From: Cohnella ginsengisoli
GTDB lineage: Bacteria > Bacillota > Bacilli > Paenibacillales > Paenibacillaceae
NCBI RefSeq assembly: GCF_029525555.1
Contig: NZ_JAPDHZ010000003.1
Coordinates: 682,001-746,000, forward strand
DNA length: 64,000 bases
Direction: 5' to 3'
Shown piece by piece: positions 19,232-26,481 of the stretch. Below the pieces are notes generated by a model. The model had not been told where the DNA came from and did not search any database. It saw only the letters and a list, made by a program, of their open reading frames with translations. The position numbers and the translations under genes were made by a program. The first letter of the stretch is position 1. Each line of letters begins with the position of its first letter.

Positions 19232-19623
19232 TAGCCCATACCCGCATCAAAAATGACGTTTAACGTTGCTTCGGCAGTGATGTCTTGCTTGACCTCTTTC
19301 TTCTCGGTGTATATGCCAGCCATCTCTAGCAGCATTTTTCGGTCGTTATGGTTGCTTGCGGATTCTGTAGCAAACCGTATCGTTGCATTCAGGATGTCTC
19401 CGACATGCGCTTTAACCAGGTCCATCCTTAGCTTATTGTAGTAGGTAACAAATTCGGGCTTTTTCCAAATGTCGTAGTAATGCCTTTGGCTAATCCCGGC
19501 CATCTCGCACTTCTCAACTACGTTTAAGTCTTTGTTCGCAGGATCGACAATGACTTCAAGCAGTTTCAATTCTGCTTTTGTTGGTACATATGCGAGATTT
19601 TCTTGCAGTTTTTCCGCTGCCAT
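19231..19623 (-). CDS. terminase small subunit (130 aa)
   Basis: MAAEKLQENLAYVPTKAELKL, then an N-terminal helix-turn-helix (VVEKCEMAGISQRHYYDIWKKPEF) of phBC6A51-type TerS proteins, and a C-terminal LEMAGIYTEKKEVKQDIT segment. It recognises phage DNA and recruits TerL, whose gene overlaps its stop. Confidence 0.85.
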   Translation of the reverse strand: MAAEKLQENLAYVPTKAELKLLEVIVDPANKDLNVVEKCEMAGISQRHYYDIWKKPEFVTYYNKLRMDLVKAHVGDILNATIRFATESASNHNDRKMLLEMAGIYTEKKEVKQDITAEATLNVIFDAGMG

Positions 19624-19630
19624 CAGTCAC

Positions 19631-19723
19631 TCACCTCCCGATTATCGTCCTTACTGCAAAATAGATGATGGTGATGATTAGTAGTGCTAGGTAGATCAAT
19701 GCGATTTGCACTAATTTACGCAC
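19631..19723 (-). CDS. single-TM micro-protein (30 aa)
   Basis: A GTG start gives VRKLVQIALIYLALLIITII then YFAVRTIIGR: one TM helix with basic ends, closing 8 nt before TerS. No strong ribosome site. Function unknown. Confidence 0.4.
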   Translation of the reverse strand: MRKLVQIALIYLALLIITIIYFAVRTIIGR

Positions 19724-19732
19724 ATTTTTGTA

Positions 19733-19981
19733 TTAACCCTGTAATCCCGGCCATTTGCTTTGATTGTTCATCACGTACGCGTAAGTTCCTACGCCGTTGC
19801 ACGCGCCGCTGCAGTTGCATGGATATGGAGCATTCGGGCACTTGCGGCCAGTAATCGCTCCCTCTAGCTGCTTCTTGATCCAGTCCGTGTTCTGCGTGTT
19901 CTTTTCTTCTCGCAGCCGCATGTACTCGTTAATCTCCTGTGGTGTTCCTTCAACCGTCACTCCGTTAATTGTCGCTTTCAT
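19733..19981 (-). CDS. cysteine-rich small phage protein (82 aa)
   Basis: MKATINGVTVEGTPQEINEY, then a C-terminal cluster CPNAPYPCNCSGACNG that could bind a metal. It overlaps the next upstream gene by 17 nt. Function unknown. Confidence 0.6.
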   Translation of the reverse strand: MKATINGVTVEGTPQEINEYMRLREEKNTQNTDWIKKQLEGAITGRKCPNAPYPCNCSGACNGVGTYAYVMNNQSKWPGLQG

Positions 19982-20096
19982 TGGGCTCGTCCTCCCCGTA
20001 CTGCTTTCTCCTGCAGCTCTCGCATCGCTTTATCTGTGGTGGTCCTGTTATGGGCTTCTTGCATCGTAGGCATGATTTGGTGATGGTTCTAGCCAT
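19965..20096 (-). CDS. small zinc-ribbon protein (43 aa)
   Basis: MARTITKSCLRCKKPITG then KRCESCRRKQYG: two CxxC knuckles. Acidic tail. Many phages encode such zinc ribbons near TerS; function unknown. Confidence 0.6.
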   Translation of the reverse strand: MARTITKSCLRCKKPITGPPQIKRCESCRRKQYGEDEPNESDN

Positions 20097-20144
20097 CCGG
20101 CCCCCACTTCGTTAGGCTTATTCGTTCGACTCGATGTCCTTCGG
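20095..20144 (-). repeat. dispersed phage repeat, copy A
   Basis: ATCCGGCCCCCACTTCGTTA then GGCTTATTCGTTCGACTCGA; 37 of 40 positions match copy D (35641-35680) in inverted orientation. It spans the last six codons and stop of the 20118-20453 gene. Confidence 0.75.
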
Positions 20145-20453
20145 CCGTTTAACCGTCAATGTGTATGTAAGTAAGACGCTACGCATCTCCGTTTCAATAC
20201 CTCTCACGTGCAGTTCTGCTTGTACGCGCCGCAGCATATCATGGTGAACCGATTCGACTGATCGGATGGCATTCATCGTCAATTGATTAGCGATAGCTTC
20301 GATCTCAATTGCCGTTGCCTTATCATCGATTTCGAAAGGCCCCACATAGCCACCCTTGCCGCACCTCATGCAAACATATGACCATTCTGCCCCGGCCTTT
20401 TGTTTGTATCGATGCACGCCCATCCAACATCTTAGACGCTTCACCTTGTTCAC
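20118..20453 (-). CDS. phage protein with zinc-ribbon N-terminus (111 aa)
   Basis: A GTG start (MNKVKRLRCWMGVH) follows AGGGG. WSYVCMRCGKGGYVG supplies a CxxC pair; with C9 it may bind zinc. The remainder is helical (ELHVRGIETEMRS). Its C-terminus KDIESNE comes from dispersed repeat A. A terminator lies just upstream of its start, so it may have its own transcript. Function unknown. Confidence 0.6.
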   Translation of the reverse strand: MNKVKRLRCWMGVHRYKQKAGAEWSYVCMRCGKGGYVGPFEIDDKATAIEIEAIANQLTMNAIRSVESVHHDMLRRVQAELHVRGIETEMRSVLLTYTLTVKRPKDIESNE

Positions 20454-20456
20454 CCC

Positions 20457-20491
20457 TAAAACAAAAAAGAACCGGGTACGATCACCCGATT
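20457..20491 (-). terminator. intrinsic terminator of candidate small RNA
   Basis: AATCGGGT GATCGT ACCCGGTT (8 bp with one G-U) followed by CTTTTTTGTTTT on the minus strand. Confidence 0.75.
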
Positions 20492-20591
20492 CCTGTATTG
20501 GATATGGATTTGTTAGCTATGTTCGGAAAACCGAGTGAGCCGCTAGTGTGCAGTCGCCGCACAGCTAAACGGCTCAGCGTCGATTCCCCAC
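20457..20591 (-). ncRNA. candidate structured phage small RNA (about 135 nt)
   Basis: The stretch between a TATAAT box (20598-20603) and the terminator at 20457-20491 contains no credible ORF on the minus strand. It folds into a long hairpin: TGAGCCG (20576-20570) with CGGCTCA (20542-20536), inside which TAG-TGTGC pairs with GCACA-CTA around a 7-nt loop. A smaller CGG-TTTT-CCG hairpin follows, then the terminator stem. It resembles no tRNA or riboswitch I know. It lies between the late regulator and the packaging genes. Confidence 0.6.
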
Positions 20592-20597
20592 GATAAA

Positions 20598-20644
20598 ATT
20601 ATACCCCGTTATCCCTTGCACATGTGTGCGGATTTATTGCAAGG
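20598..20644 (-). promoter_or_regulatory. promoter with upstream inverted repeat
   Basis: A consensus -10 TATAAT (20603-20598, minus) has no good -35. In its place lies the inverted repeat CCTTGCA-N17-TGCAAGG (20614-20644), as expected for an activator-dependent late promoter. The adjacent gene 20646-21047 is a candidate activator. Confidence 0.5.
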
Positions 20645-20645
20645 T

Positions 20646-21047
20646 TTATGCGCTAAGCATGTGATCGACGTTGGTGATTTCCCATTCGGTAGAGGTCAAC
20701 GGTTCTAGCGCCACCCTCAGCCGCCGCAACGCCTCTGTGTGCCACCGGGAAATGCTAGAGCAGTGAATATTCTTCTCTTTACCGATCTTCGTCAGAGAGG
20801 CATTCTCGCGGTCGATATACTTACGCATTATAACCATGCGCTGATCATCCGTCAGCAGCTCGTTAATCGCCCCGTCGATCATTTCGACGATTCGCGCATA
20901 CCTCGTTCCGTCCCACTCGTTGGGAAGCATCCGCATACGCTCTGCCTGATACAGCGGTATTCCGAGATCCTGCTTTCCGACGTTCTTCAGAGCGAATTTA
21001 TAGGATTTGTAGTCCGTCAATAGTTGGATGAGTTGGTCGTTTGTCAT
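20646..21047 (-). CDS. sigma-70 region 4-like / ArpU-type late transcription regulator (133 aa)
   Basis: The N-terminal half is helical (YKSYKFALKNVGKQDLG). Residues about 75-115 (LTDDQRMVIMRKYIDREN, LTKIGKEKNIHCSSISRWHTEALRRLR) form a sigma region 4-like helix-turn-helix. Proteins of this size and position just ahead of TerS activate late genes in Firmicute phages (ArpU family). The inverted repeat next to the TATAAT at 20598 is a likely target. Confidence 0.7.
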   Translation of the reverse strand: MTNDQLIQLLTDYKSYKFALKNVGKQDLGIPLYQAERMRMLPNEWDGTRYARIVEMIDGAINELLTDDQRMVIMRKYIDRENASLTKIGKEKNIHCSSISRWHTEALRRLRVALEPLTSTEWEITNVDHMLSA

Positions 21048-21115
21048 GTGTTCGTTCCCCCCTCTCTAGTGACAGTAAAAGCGGCTGTGTTAGAGCCGCC
21101 TTACTGGTGATGGAT

Positions 21116-22093
21116 TTATGCTGCTGCTTGTCCGCTTTCCATCCGGTCGACGCGAGCTTTCAGAGCTTCGAACTCTTCTCGCGTAACTGGCGCAACTGCT
21201 GTTCCTTCCGTCTGCTCTCCCATGTTCCCCTCAGCCAGTCCGTCGGTAGGCTGTGCATCCGTTGTCTCGTCATACTGAAACTGGGGCACCTCCGGGGGTG
21301 CTAGAGACTCGCTAGATTCCTCAACCACGGAATCAGACGCCGGAACTTCGGCAGCAGCGGCCTCTTGGGACTTGCGCTCTTCTTGAAATCGGGCAGCCTC
21401 CTCGGGAGTAACCACCCGGTATTTGCCCTTGTAGATCGTCAGGAACTCGATAGGCTCGTCCGTCAGAGCGTCAAGCGCAGTGCTGTGCATACCGCTTTCG
21501 ACAACGTTGTAAATTGCTTGCTTCTCAGCGTTTGCGGCCGCGATTGCCTTTGCCAGTGCTGCTCCACCGTCAACGTTGCTAGGCAGTCGCTTCGTGTCCG
21601 AGCCCGTCGCCTGCGCCTTTGCCGTCTCTGCTTCTGTCTTGTACTTGTCGCGCTCGATCTCGAGATCCGTAATCGTGTTCGCTGCTACTTCGAGCTTTCC
21701 ACGAACGTCCGACAGATCGGCGCGCGCCTCATCCAGTTCCCGCCTCAGTTGCTCGGCCTGTTGCTTGGCTGCTTGCAATTTCGCCTCGTGAGCGTCGTCG
21801 ATCTCCATTTTCTCGAGTTGGTACGCAATCGCCAACGCCTGGTAGTTCGCCTCGCTCGAAGTGACAGCCCGGAAATCGACGTTGAACCCAGCTACGGAAA
21901 TGCTCACGTTTGATTCCTCCGATGTCGCTTCTGCAATAATCGTCTCTTGGTTGGCTAGATTGATCTGCGCTTGAACGTCTCCGTACTCCTGTTGCAGGCG
22001 CGCCACCTTTGGGATGTCGTTGGCATTCAATCCTTCTTGGATCTGGACGCTCAGATCGTTCAATTTCGCTTTCAATTCCTCAATCGTCGGCAT
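21116..22093 (-). CDS. long coiled-coil phage protein of unknown function (325 aa)
   Basis: Residues 1-45 and 75-165 are heptad-rich (LQAAKQQAEQLRRELDEARADLSDVRGKL). A central FLTIYKGKYRVVTPEEAARF segment is compact, and the acidic C-terminus ends EEFEALKARVDRM. It is the first gene after the predicted promoter 22178-22206. No family recognised. Confidence 0.65.
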   Translation of the reverse strand: MPTIEELKAKLNDLSVQIQEGLNANDIPKVARLQQEYGDVQAQINLANQETIIAEATSEESNVSISVAGFNVDFRAVTSSEANYQALAIAYQLEKMEIDDAHEAKLQAAKQQAEQLRRELDEARADLSDVRGKLEVAANTITDLEIERDKYKTEAETAKAQATGSDTKRLPSNVDGGAALAKAIAAANAEKQAIYNVVESGMHSTALDALTDEPIEFLTIYKGKYRVVTPEEAARFQEERKSQEAAAAEVPASDSVVEESSESLAPPEVPQFQYDETTDAQPTDGLAEGNMGEQTEGTAVAPVTREEFEALKARVDRMESGQAAA

Positions 22094-22177
22094 GTCAATT
22101 CCCCTTTTTCAGTTGGTTAATATTCAAAAGTCCAAAAAGTTAAGTAAATGTCCGTTTTTCTTTCATTTTCTCATCCT

Positions 22178-22206
22178 AGTATAACATTTTCTTCCGAATT
22201 CGTATA
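22178..22206 (-). promoter_or_regulatory. candidate promoter for 22093 and downstream genes
   Basis: On the minus strand, TATACG, 17 bp, TATACT, in an AT-rich 100-bp gap. The -35 is weak, so activation may be needed. The transcript would lead into the gene starting at 22093. Confidence 0.5.
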
Positions 22207-22208
22207 TA

Positions 22209-22349
22209 CTACTGACGCCTTCTGTACGGCAGTATGACGGGCTTTTCGATCACCCTACCGCATGAATCCCGGTACACTTTTCGTTGCGCCTTATCGGCTA
22301 TGGCGTGGTCGGCGGCTGTCATTTTGGAGCTGGTCACGGGGCCGTTCAT
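22209..22349 (-). CDS. small phage protein (46 aa)
   Basis: MNGPVTSSKMTAADHAIADK to LPYRRRQ. It overlaps the upstream membrane peptide by ATGA. Function unknown. Confidence 0.5.
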   Translation of the reverse strand: MNGPVTSSKMTAADHAIADKAQRKVYRDSCGRVIEKPVILPYRRRQ

Positions 22350-22453
22350 CGCCATACCAGCCACCCTACTAACCATCCTGCGCATGATCCGAATAAGATC
22401 GATATAGCTAACAGGGCAAAGATTTGCATAGCTAGCTTCCTGTTTTGGTTCAC
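22346..22453 (-). CDS. single-TM phage peptide (35 aa)
   Basis: GTG start overlapping the previous TGA: VNQNRKLAMQIFALLAISIL then FGSCAGWLVGWLVWR, one hydrophobic helix. Function unknown. Confidence 0.5.
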   Translation of the reverse strand: MNQNRKLAMQIFALLAISILFGSCAGWLVGWLVWR

Positions 22454-22587
22454 GCTATTCCTCCCGGACCCGGATCGAATGGCTGCTGCTTGCTTTTACG
22501 CTTCTTCGCTTCCTGCTCACGCTTCTGCTTTTCATTTCGGAGGCGGTTGATCGATACGATCGGCGTTACCTTGTTGACTCTGCTCAT
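22450..22587 (-). CDS. small basic phage protein (45 aa)
   Basis: MSRVNKVTPIVSINRLRNEK, Lys/Arg/Gln-rich, overlapping the 22532-22804 gene by 56 nt in another frame and the next gene by GTGA. Function unknown. Confidence 0.45.
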   Translation of the reverse strand: MSRVNKVTPIVSINRLRNEKQKREQEAKKRKSKQQPFDPGPGGIA

Positions 22588-22804
22588 CGGGTATCTCCCT
22601 CCAGGTTGGCTTGGTGTAGGCTAATGCCCATCGTTGCAGGCGTTGGTTGATGACGTTGTTCCGGTATTTCAGCAACTCTCGCGGATCATCAAAGCGCTTA
22701 TCAAAGATCAGGTGCGGTGGCGGTGTGAGTTCACTCTCTAGGATCTCGTAGTCTGCTTCTCGGCTGTACGATCCGTCGCGTATGGAGAAACGATATTTAG
22801 GCAT
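22532..22804 (-). CDS. phage protein of unknown function (90 aa)
   Basis: MPKYRFSIRDGSYSREADYE, then LLKYRNNVINQRLQRWALAY and a polar tail. The start overlaps the end of the Phage_ABA_S gene. Not recognised. Confidence 0.6.
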   Translation of the reverse strand: MPKYRFSIRDGSYSREADYEILESELTPPPHLIFDKRFDDPRELLKYRNNVINQRLQRWALAYTKPTWREIPDEQSQQGNADRIDQPPPK

Positions 22805-23130
22805 TGGACTTCAGGGGGGATCAGATCGTCTGTTATGCCTCTGCCGAATATGTTGTGCTTGTACAGCAATGCGGCCTTGCAGATCGCTTCCGGTGCCGTG
22901 TCGCAATCATCGTGGATCATGTATTCGACCTCGCATGCCCATTTCCGGTTGTTGTCGGACCATACCGACACCTTCGTCTCTTGCTCCATCTTCTCGAGCA
23001 CTGACCATGCGGCGGCAATTGACGTTGAATACGGTATAAAGCCGACGTTTTCCATGCCGAACACCGTCTTTGATACGAGCGCGTCCAGTTCTCTTCCAGG
23101 TTGCATTTCTAGAATCGCTCCTCTGTTCAC
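22798..23130 (-). CDS. Phage_ABA_S domain protein (about 110 aa)
   Basis: Diagnostic pattern: GRELDALVSKTVFG near the start, PYSTSIAAAWSVLEKM in the middle and DTAPEAICKAALL near the end, the alpha/beta sandwich family common in Firmicute phage replication regions. As printed it continues to 22738; shortening the G run 22814-22819 by one base gives a natural stop at 22798-22800 overlapping the next ATG. Function unknown. Confidence 0.8.
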
Positions 23131-23163
23131 TCTCTCGCCTCCTATACGCCTCGTAGGCGCGTT

Positions 23164-23325
23164 CTAAGATACCTTTTGGTATAATCCGGCCAACAGCTCT
23201 TTCAACGCCTTTACAACCCCTTCTTGGCGGTCACGTGCAGGACACGGAACGTTAATGAATTCCAATCGCTGTTCTGCTCGTTTCAACTCGTCCTCGTAGT
23301 GAACAATACGCTCTGCATCTGTCAT
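23164..23325 (-). CDS. small phage protein (53 aa)
   Basis: MTDAERIVHYEDELKRAEQR then VKALKELLAGLYQKVS: helical, overlapping the DUF1064 stop by ATGA. Function unknown. Confidence 0.55.
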   Translation of the reverse strand: MTDAERIVHYEDELKRAEQRLEFINVPCPARDRQEGVVKALKELLAGLYQKVS

Positions 23326-23660
23326 GCTCGTTCCTCCTTGATGGGGATGCCGTATTTGCTCTCGAAAAGCTTTTTCTTGATCTTGTACGCCTCCGTGCGG
23401 ACTCCTTTGACGTCTACGACCTCCTGGGAGCCGTCTGGATAGCTGATGAGGAAGTCTGCGACATATTCCACCCCTCGCACCTTACGCCCCGTCTGCGGGT
23501 GCCTATATCCGTCTAGCAGCACGTATCGAGGTTGGAGGATGAAGTCTCGTATCTTACCGGCGCGTTTTAATAGCTTGAGCTGGGAATAATAGCGAGCCTC
23601 GGCCGCAGAATCGAACTTGTGGCCGTCCACCATTGTCTTGCGTGCGCCGTATTTGCTCAT
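23322..23660 (-). CDS. DUF1064 protein, predicted PD-(D/E)XK nuclease (112 aa)
   Basis: MSKYGARKTMVDGHKFDSAAEARYY and the core ILQPRYVLLDGY, VEYVADFLISYPDGSQEVVDVKG, with D..DF and E-V-DVK as metal-binding residues. DUF1064 proteins are restriction-like or resolvase-like nucleases near phage replication genes. The start at 23660 is chosen since the longer frame overlaps the upstream gene. Confidence 0.8.
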   Translation of the reverse strand: MSKYGARKTMVDGHKFDSAAEARYYSQLKLLKRAGKIRDFILQPRYVLLDGYRHPQTGRKVRGVEYVADFLISYPDGSQEVVDVKGVRTEAYKIKKKLFESKYGIPIKEERA

Positions 23661-23833
23661 GTGCGGCCCTCCCGTCTGCGTTTTAGGAACTCGATATAGT
23701 CCTGCATGATTCCGAGGTATTCGAACGACCTTTGTACGCATTGGTGAATCAAGAAAAGTAGCAAGGTGATAAGTCCAGCCGATCCAGCAGCCATCACGAG
23801 CCAGAACATTGCTGTCTCGATGAGGTCTCTCAT
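23657..23833 (-). CDS. single-TM phage protein (58 aa)
   Basis: MRDLIETAMFWLVMAAGSAG, LITLLLFLIH, then a charged tail (YIEFLKRRREGRT). ATGA overlaps on both sides support it as its own gene rather than the C-terminus of the preceding ORF. Function unknown. Confidence 0.6.
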   Translation of the reverse strand: MRDLIETAMFWLVMAAGSAGLITLLLFLIHQCVQRSFEYLGIMQDYIEFLKRRREGRT

Positions 23834-23980
23834 CTCAGCTCCCTCGCCGTTGTCTCGCGCTCCATCGCTAGTCCGAGTACGCTGTCCTGCAGTCTCTCCA
23901 CGATTTTGATTGCCTTTTTTTAACGGCAGGTGCTGGCGGTATACAAAACTATTGATTGTGATCGAATATGTTGGCTGCAT
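23830..23980 (-). CDS. small phage protein (about 49 aa)
   Basis: MQPTYSITINSFVYRQHLPL, then LKKAIKIVERLQDSVLG after removal of one base from the T run 23916-23922. The restored stop overlaps the next gene's ATG. Function unknown. Confidence 0.5.
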
Positions 23981-23985
23981 GTTTA

Positions 23986-24036
23986 TCCGGCCTCCGTTTC
24001 ACTGGGCTTATTCGTTCGTTTCGATGTCGCTTCGCA
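23986..24036 (-). repeat. dispersed phage repeat, copy B
   Basis: A divergent copy (TCCGGCCTCCGTTTCACTGG then GCTTATTCGTTCGTTTCGAT) spanning the end of the 24008-24499 gene. Confidence 0.6.
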
Positions 24037-24499
24037 CAAGTACAAGATCGAAGTAACCTTCCGTTAATAGGTGGTGGATATGAGAAAACGCATCATACTT
24101 AAAGCTCGGTCCTTGTCGTCTGGTGGCTTGGCATTCTTTTCCTAGTTTGGTGATTTGATTCTGCAAGAACTCGGTCAATCTTCTCCTGTCGAGCGGAGTG
24201 CTATAGATCATTTCCAACTCGTAGCTATCCCTATCCGTTGGAGAAGATAGTTTGAATAGGTCGCTAATGTTCTTCTGATCGCTCTCGCATTCTTTGCGTT
24301 TTTCGAGTAATTCGTTATTCTGCCTCTCCAGGGATGCGGATAGTTTTAAAAGGTCCTTGTAACCTTTCTGTCCGTTCTCGTATAGTGCTTTATATTTATC
24401 TCTCTCTTCGCGGGCCTCCATGAGTTCATCAAGCATTTTTAGGATGACTTCGGTATTGTTTTTGTTCTTGTCCCTTAGCATCTTAACTTCATCATCCAT
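24008..24499 (-). CDS. coiled-coil phage protein (163 aa)
   Basis: Residues 1-80 are a long charged coiled coil (MDDEVKMLRDKNKNN, EAREERDKYKALYENG, LERQNNELLEKRKE). The C-terminal part is mixed and ends VLVRSDIETNE, taken from repeat B. Function unknown. Confidence 0.6.
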   Translation of the reverse strand: MDDEVKMLRDKNKNNTEVILKMLDELMEAREERDKYKALYENGQKGYKDLLKLSASLERQNNELLEKRKECESDQKNISDLFKLSSPTDRDSYELEMIYSTPLDRRRLTEFLQNQITKLGKECQATRRQGPSFKYDAFSHIHHLLTEGYFDLVLVRSDIETNE

Positions 24500-24501
24500 C
24501 G

Positions 24502-24637
24502 TTATCTCTCCCTCAGGTTGACGTTCTGTCGATTCTCGTACCTAAATTCCCATTCTTGTTCTTCGCGGCCGCGCCGGATGAACTCTTCGAAATCTTGTTC
24601 CTCCAGTTGATAGTCATCGAATGGTAAAGGTGAGTTC
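24502..24637 (-). CDS. small acidic phage protein (45 aa)
   Basis: MNSPLPFDDYQLEEQDFEEF to NLRER, closing 2 nt before the next start. Function unknown. Confidence 0.5.
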
Positions 24638-24962
24638 ATATCGCCTGTCCTTCCTCCGGCTCATTTCCCGTACCGTCGCAATTTTGGCAGGTATACCATC
24701 CACCTGTCGGGCCTGTGCCATGCTCGTAGCCTCCTGCGCCGCCACAATCCGAACATGGCGGTGGTGGGTTGTTAATTAATGCGAAGTGCGTTACACCGTC
24801 CAAGAGGACGCCATCGACGGCTTCCCACTTGTAACCTTTTGTCTTAGATCCGCGCTTGTATCTCAGGGCGTGGTCGGCAATCTTGAACCACTTCCCATTC
24901 GTTACAAGGCATTGCGAATGGCTTGGCGGCTGATAGTCAGGGTATCGTTTCCACTCGATCAT
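24636..24962 (-). CDS. phage protein with DnaJ-type zinc finger (108 aa)
   Basis: The N-terminal half (MIEWKRYPDYQPPSHSQCLV, VTHFALINNPPPP) resembles DUF551-like phage proteins. The C-terminal half has two CxxCxGxG units (CSDCGGAGG, CQNCDGTGN) of the DnaJ central zinc domain. Function unknown; possibly protein binding. Confidence 0.6.
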   Translation of the reverse strand: MIEWKRYPDYQPPSHSQCLVTNGKWFKIADHALRYKRGSKTKGYKWEAVDGVLLDGVTHFALINNPPPPCSDCGGAGGYEHGTGPTGGWYTCQNCDGTGNEPEEGQAI

Positions 24963-25208
24963 TCCGATTCTCCTCCAAGCATGGAGGATATAGCTTCGAT
25001 AACGAAATCTCTGTGTTTCCGGGCGCCCTTACCCGTCAACGTCCATCGTTTTTTTAGGCACCCAATCGTACACCTTGTATCCTGCTACGCGAGATTGTTC
25101 GGGGTTCTCGACGTGGTTAATGCCTACTGCGAAGCTGGCCTCCACGTCCACTCCCTTGCCGGTTACTAGGAACCAACGTTTTCCCACTTGATTCACAAAT
25201 AGGATCAT
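24959..25208 (-). CDS. phage protein of unknown function (about 82 aa, frame restored)
   Basis: Starts MILFVNQVGKRWFLVTGKGV behind AAGGGG. As printed it ends early; shortening the T run 25049-25055 by one base continues as VPKKRWTLTGKGARKHRDFV to GGESE, whose stop overlaps the next ATG. Function unknown. Confidence 0.55.
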
Positions 25209-25211
25209 TCC

Positions 25212-25431
25212 TTATCCCCCCTTGGCGTATTTTGGGCAACAAATCGGACAAGTCGCACCCTAGCGCGTCTGCAAGCTGCACAAGTCGCTCTATTCCGACG
25301 TTCTGTCTGCCTGTCTCGATGTTCGCTACACTTGACCGTGTGACACCTATTAGTTCTGCAAGTTCCTCTTGGCGAAAGTATAGGCGCTCACGTCTTTCTC
25401 GGACTCTTCTGCCGAGCAGTTTTAAAACCAT
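25212..25431 (-). CDS. XRE-family helix-turn-helix protein (about 72 aa)
   Basis: MVLKLLGRRVRERRERL, then FRQEELAELIGVTRSSVANIETG, a classic HTH_3 with RQNVGIERLVQLADALGCDL. The C run 25216-25221 shortened by one base gives a natural end (LLPKIRQGG). A TTG start at about 25455, overlapping the previous stop, is possible. Single HTH domains of this size inside an early operon may be secondary regulators. Confidence 0.75.
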
Positions 25432-25453
25432 TCCAGCGTCAGTAGCTTTTGTA

Positions 25454-25627
25454 TTATTCAACTGGCACCAGTTCCTCTTCAAACAAGAATGTCGAGGGTT
25501 CTTCAACGATGGAGTAAGTGTACCGTTTCATGTTAGGTTCGTACGACCAGCGATCTATCGTCACAGGAGTTCCCGTCTCTAGCAGCAATACGACTTCGCC
25601 ATCCCGAAACCTATTTTTATGTTTCAC
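25454..25627 (-). CDS. small phage protein (57 aa)
   Basis: GTG start overlapping the DnaI-like stop: KHKNRFRDGEVVLLLETGTP, then WSYEPNMKRYTYSIVEEPST and an acidic end. Beta-rich, function unknown. Confidence 0.55.
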   Translation of the reverse strand: MKHKNRFRDGEVVLLLETGTPVTIDRWSYEPNMKRYTYSIVEEPSTFLFEEELVPVE

Positions 25628-26481
25628 GCTGGCTTCCGCCTCCTGTCCTTTCCGATCATCTCGATCATGACCGACTTCCCTAAGATCCGGCTTGCAATCT
25701 TGCCGCCGTTCTCCGGCAGTTTTTTCTCTATCCGTCCCGTTGCGTAGTTGCTGGTGATGATTGTGATTTTGTTCTCGTTATAGCGTGAGTCGATGATGCT
25801 GTAGAGCTTACCCTCGGACCAATCGGTATAGTTCGCCGAGAATAAGTCGTCGATCATGAGAATAGGAATGGTGTAATAGCGGCGAAGCACGTCCATTTCG
25901 TTTTCCTCGGACTTGCGTTGGTATGTCGCCTTGATCTCCCCGAACAGCGTTTCCTCCGCAACGTAGATTGCCGGGATGTTTCGATAGGCTAGGGCGTTCG
26001 CAATGCACTGCATGAGATACGTCTTGCCGGTTCCGTACGCGCTCATTTTCATGCCTTGCGCCTTTGTCGTGTCAGCGTGAATGTACAGCCACGTGCCTTC
26101 TTCCTGGTGCGCTTTGATATGCCGAACAAAATCTGCAGCCGCGCCCATGGCGTCCTTGTTGTACGCATCGATAATGGCGTTTTGAAAGGTGTACTCTTTT
26201 GCCTGCTTGTTAAACGTGATATTGGCCGCGTATTTCTCGTTCATTTTGTCGTAATGGCATTCACACGTAATCACGGATGCCGTCTCGTATTTCATAGGCT
26301 TGCCCTTGTACATGTAGGTCGGGTCTTCATGTGTTGTGAATGTACTCCTCGAGCCGCTGTCGTTGCACTTCAGACATTTTATCGAAGTTTGGTCGGATGA
26401 CATTGGCGAGGTCGTCGTCCCGTAACGCAGCTTGTCGATCCTCTTCTGTATGTCCCCGAGCATTTCGCCCATACTTTGCAT
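25624..26481 (-). CDS. DnaI/DnaC-like helicase loader (AAA+ ATPase, up to 285 aa)
   Basis: An N-terminal zinc site (KCLKCNDSG and VITCECHYDK) as in DnaI, Walker A MSAYGTGKTYL, Walker B IPILMIDDLFSA, sensor 1 ITIITSNYATG and arginine-finger region SRILGKSVMIEM. It should load the host replicative helicase at the phage origin. The annotated start overlaps the DnaD-like gene by 155 nt; an internal start at MSSDQTSIKC (about 26403) would shorten the overlap to about 75 nt. Confidence 0.85.
   Translation of the reverse strand: MQSMGEMLGDIQKRIDKLRYGTTTSPMSSDQTSIKCLKCNDSGSRSTFTTHEDPTYMYKGKPMKYETASVITCECHYDKMNEKYAANITFNKQAKEYTFQNAIIDAYNKDAMGAAADFVRHIKAHQEEGTWLYIHADTTKAQGMKMSAYGTGKTYLMQCIANALAYRNIPAIYVAEETLFGEIKATYQRKSEENEMDVLRRYYTIPILMIDDLFSANYTDWSEGKLYSIIDSRYNENKITIITSNYATGRIEKKLPENGGKIASRILGKSVMIEMIGKDRRRKPA

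Noticed and set aside
20457..20591. tRNA or tmRNA gene
   Set aside because: No cloverleaf, no T-loop GTTCRANNC and no CCA-type acceptor stem.
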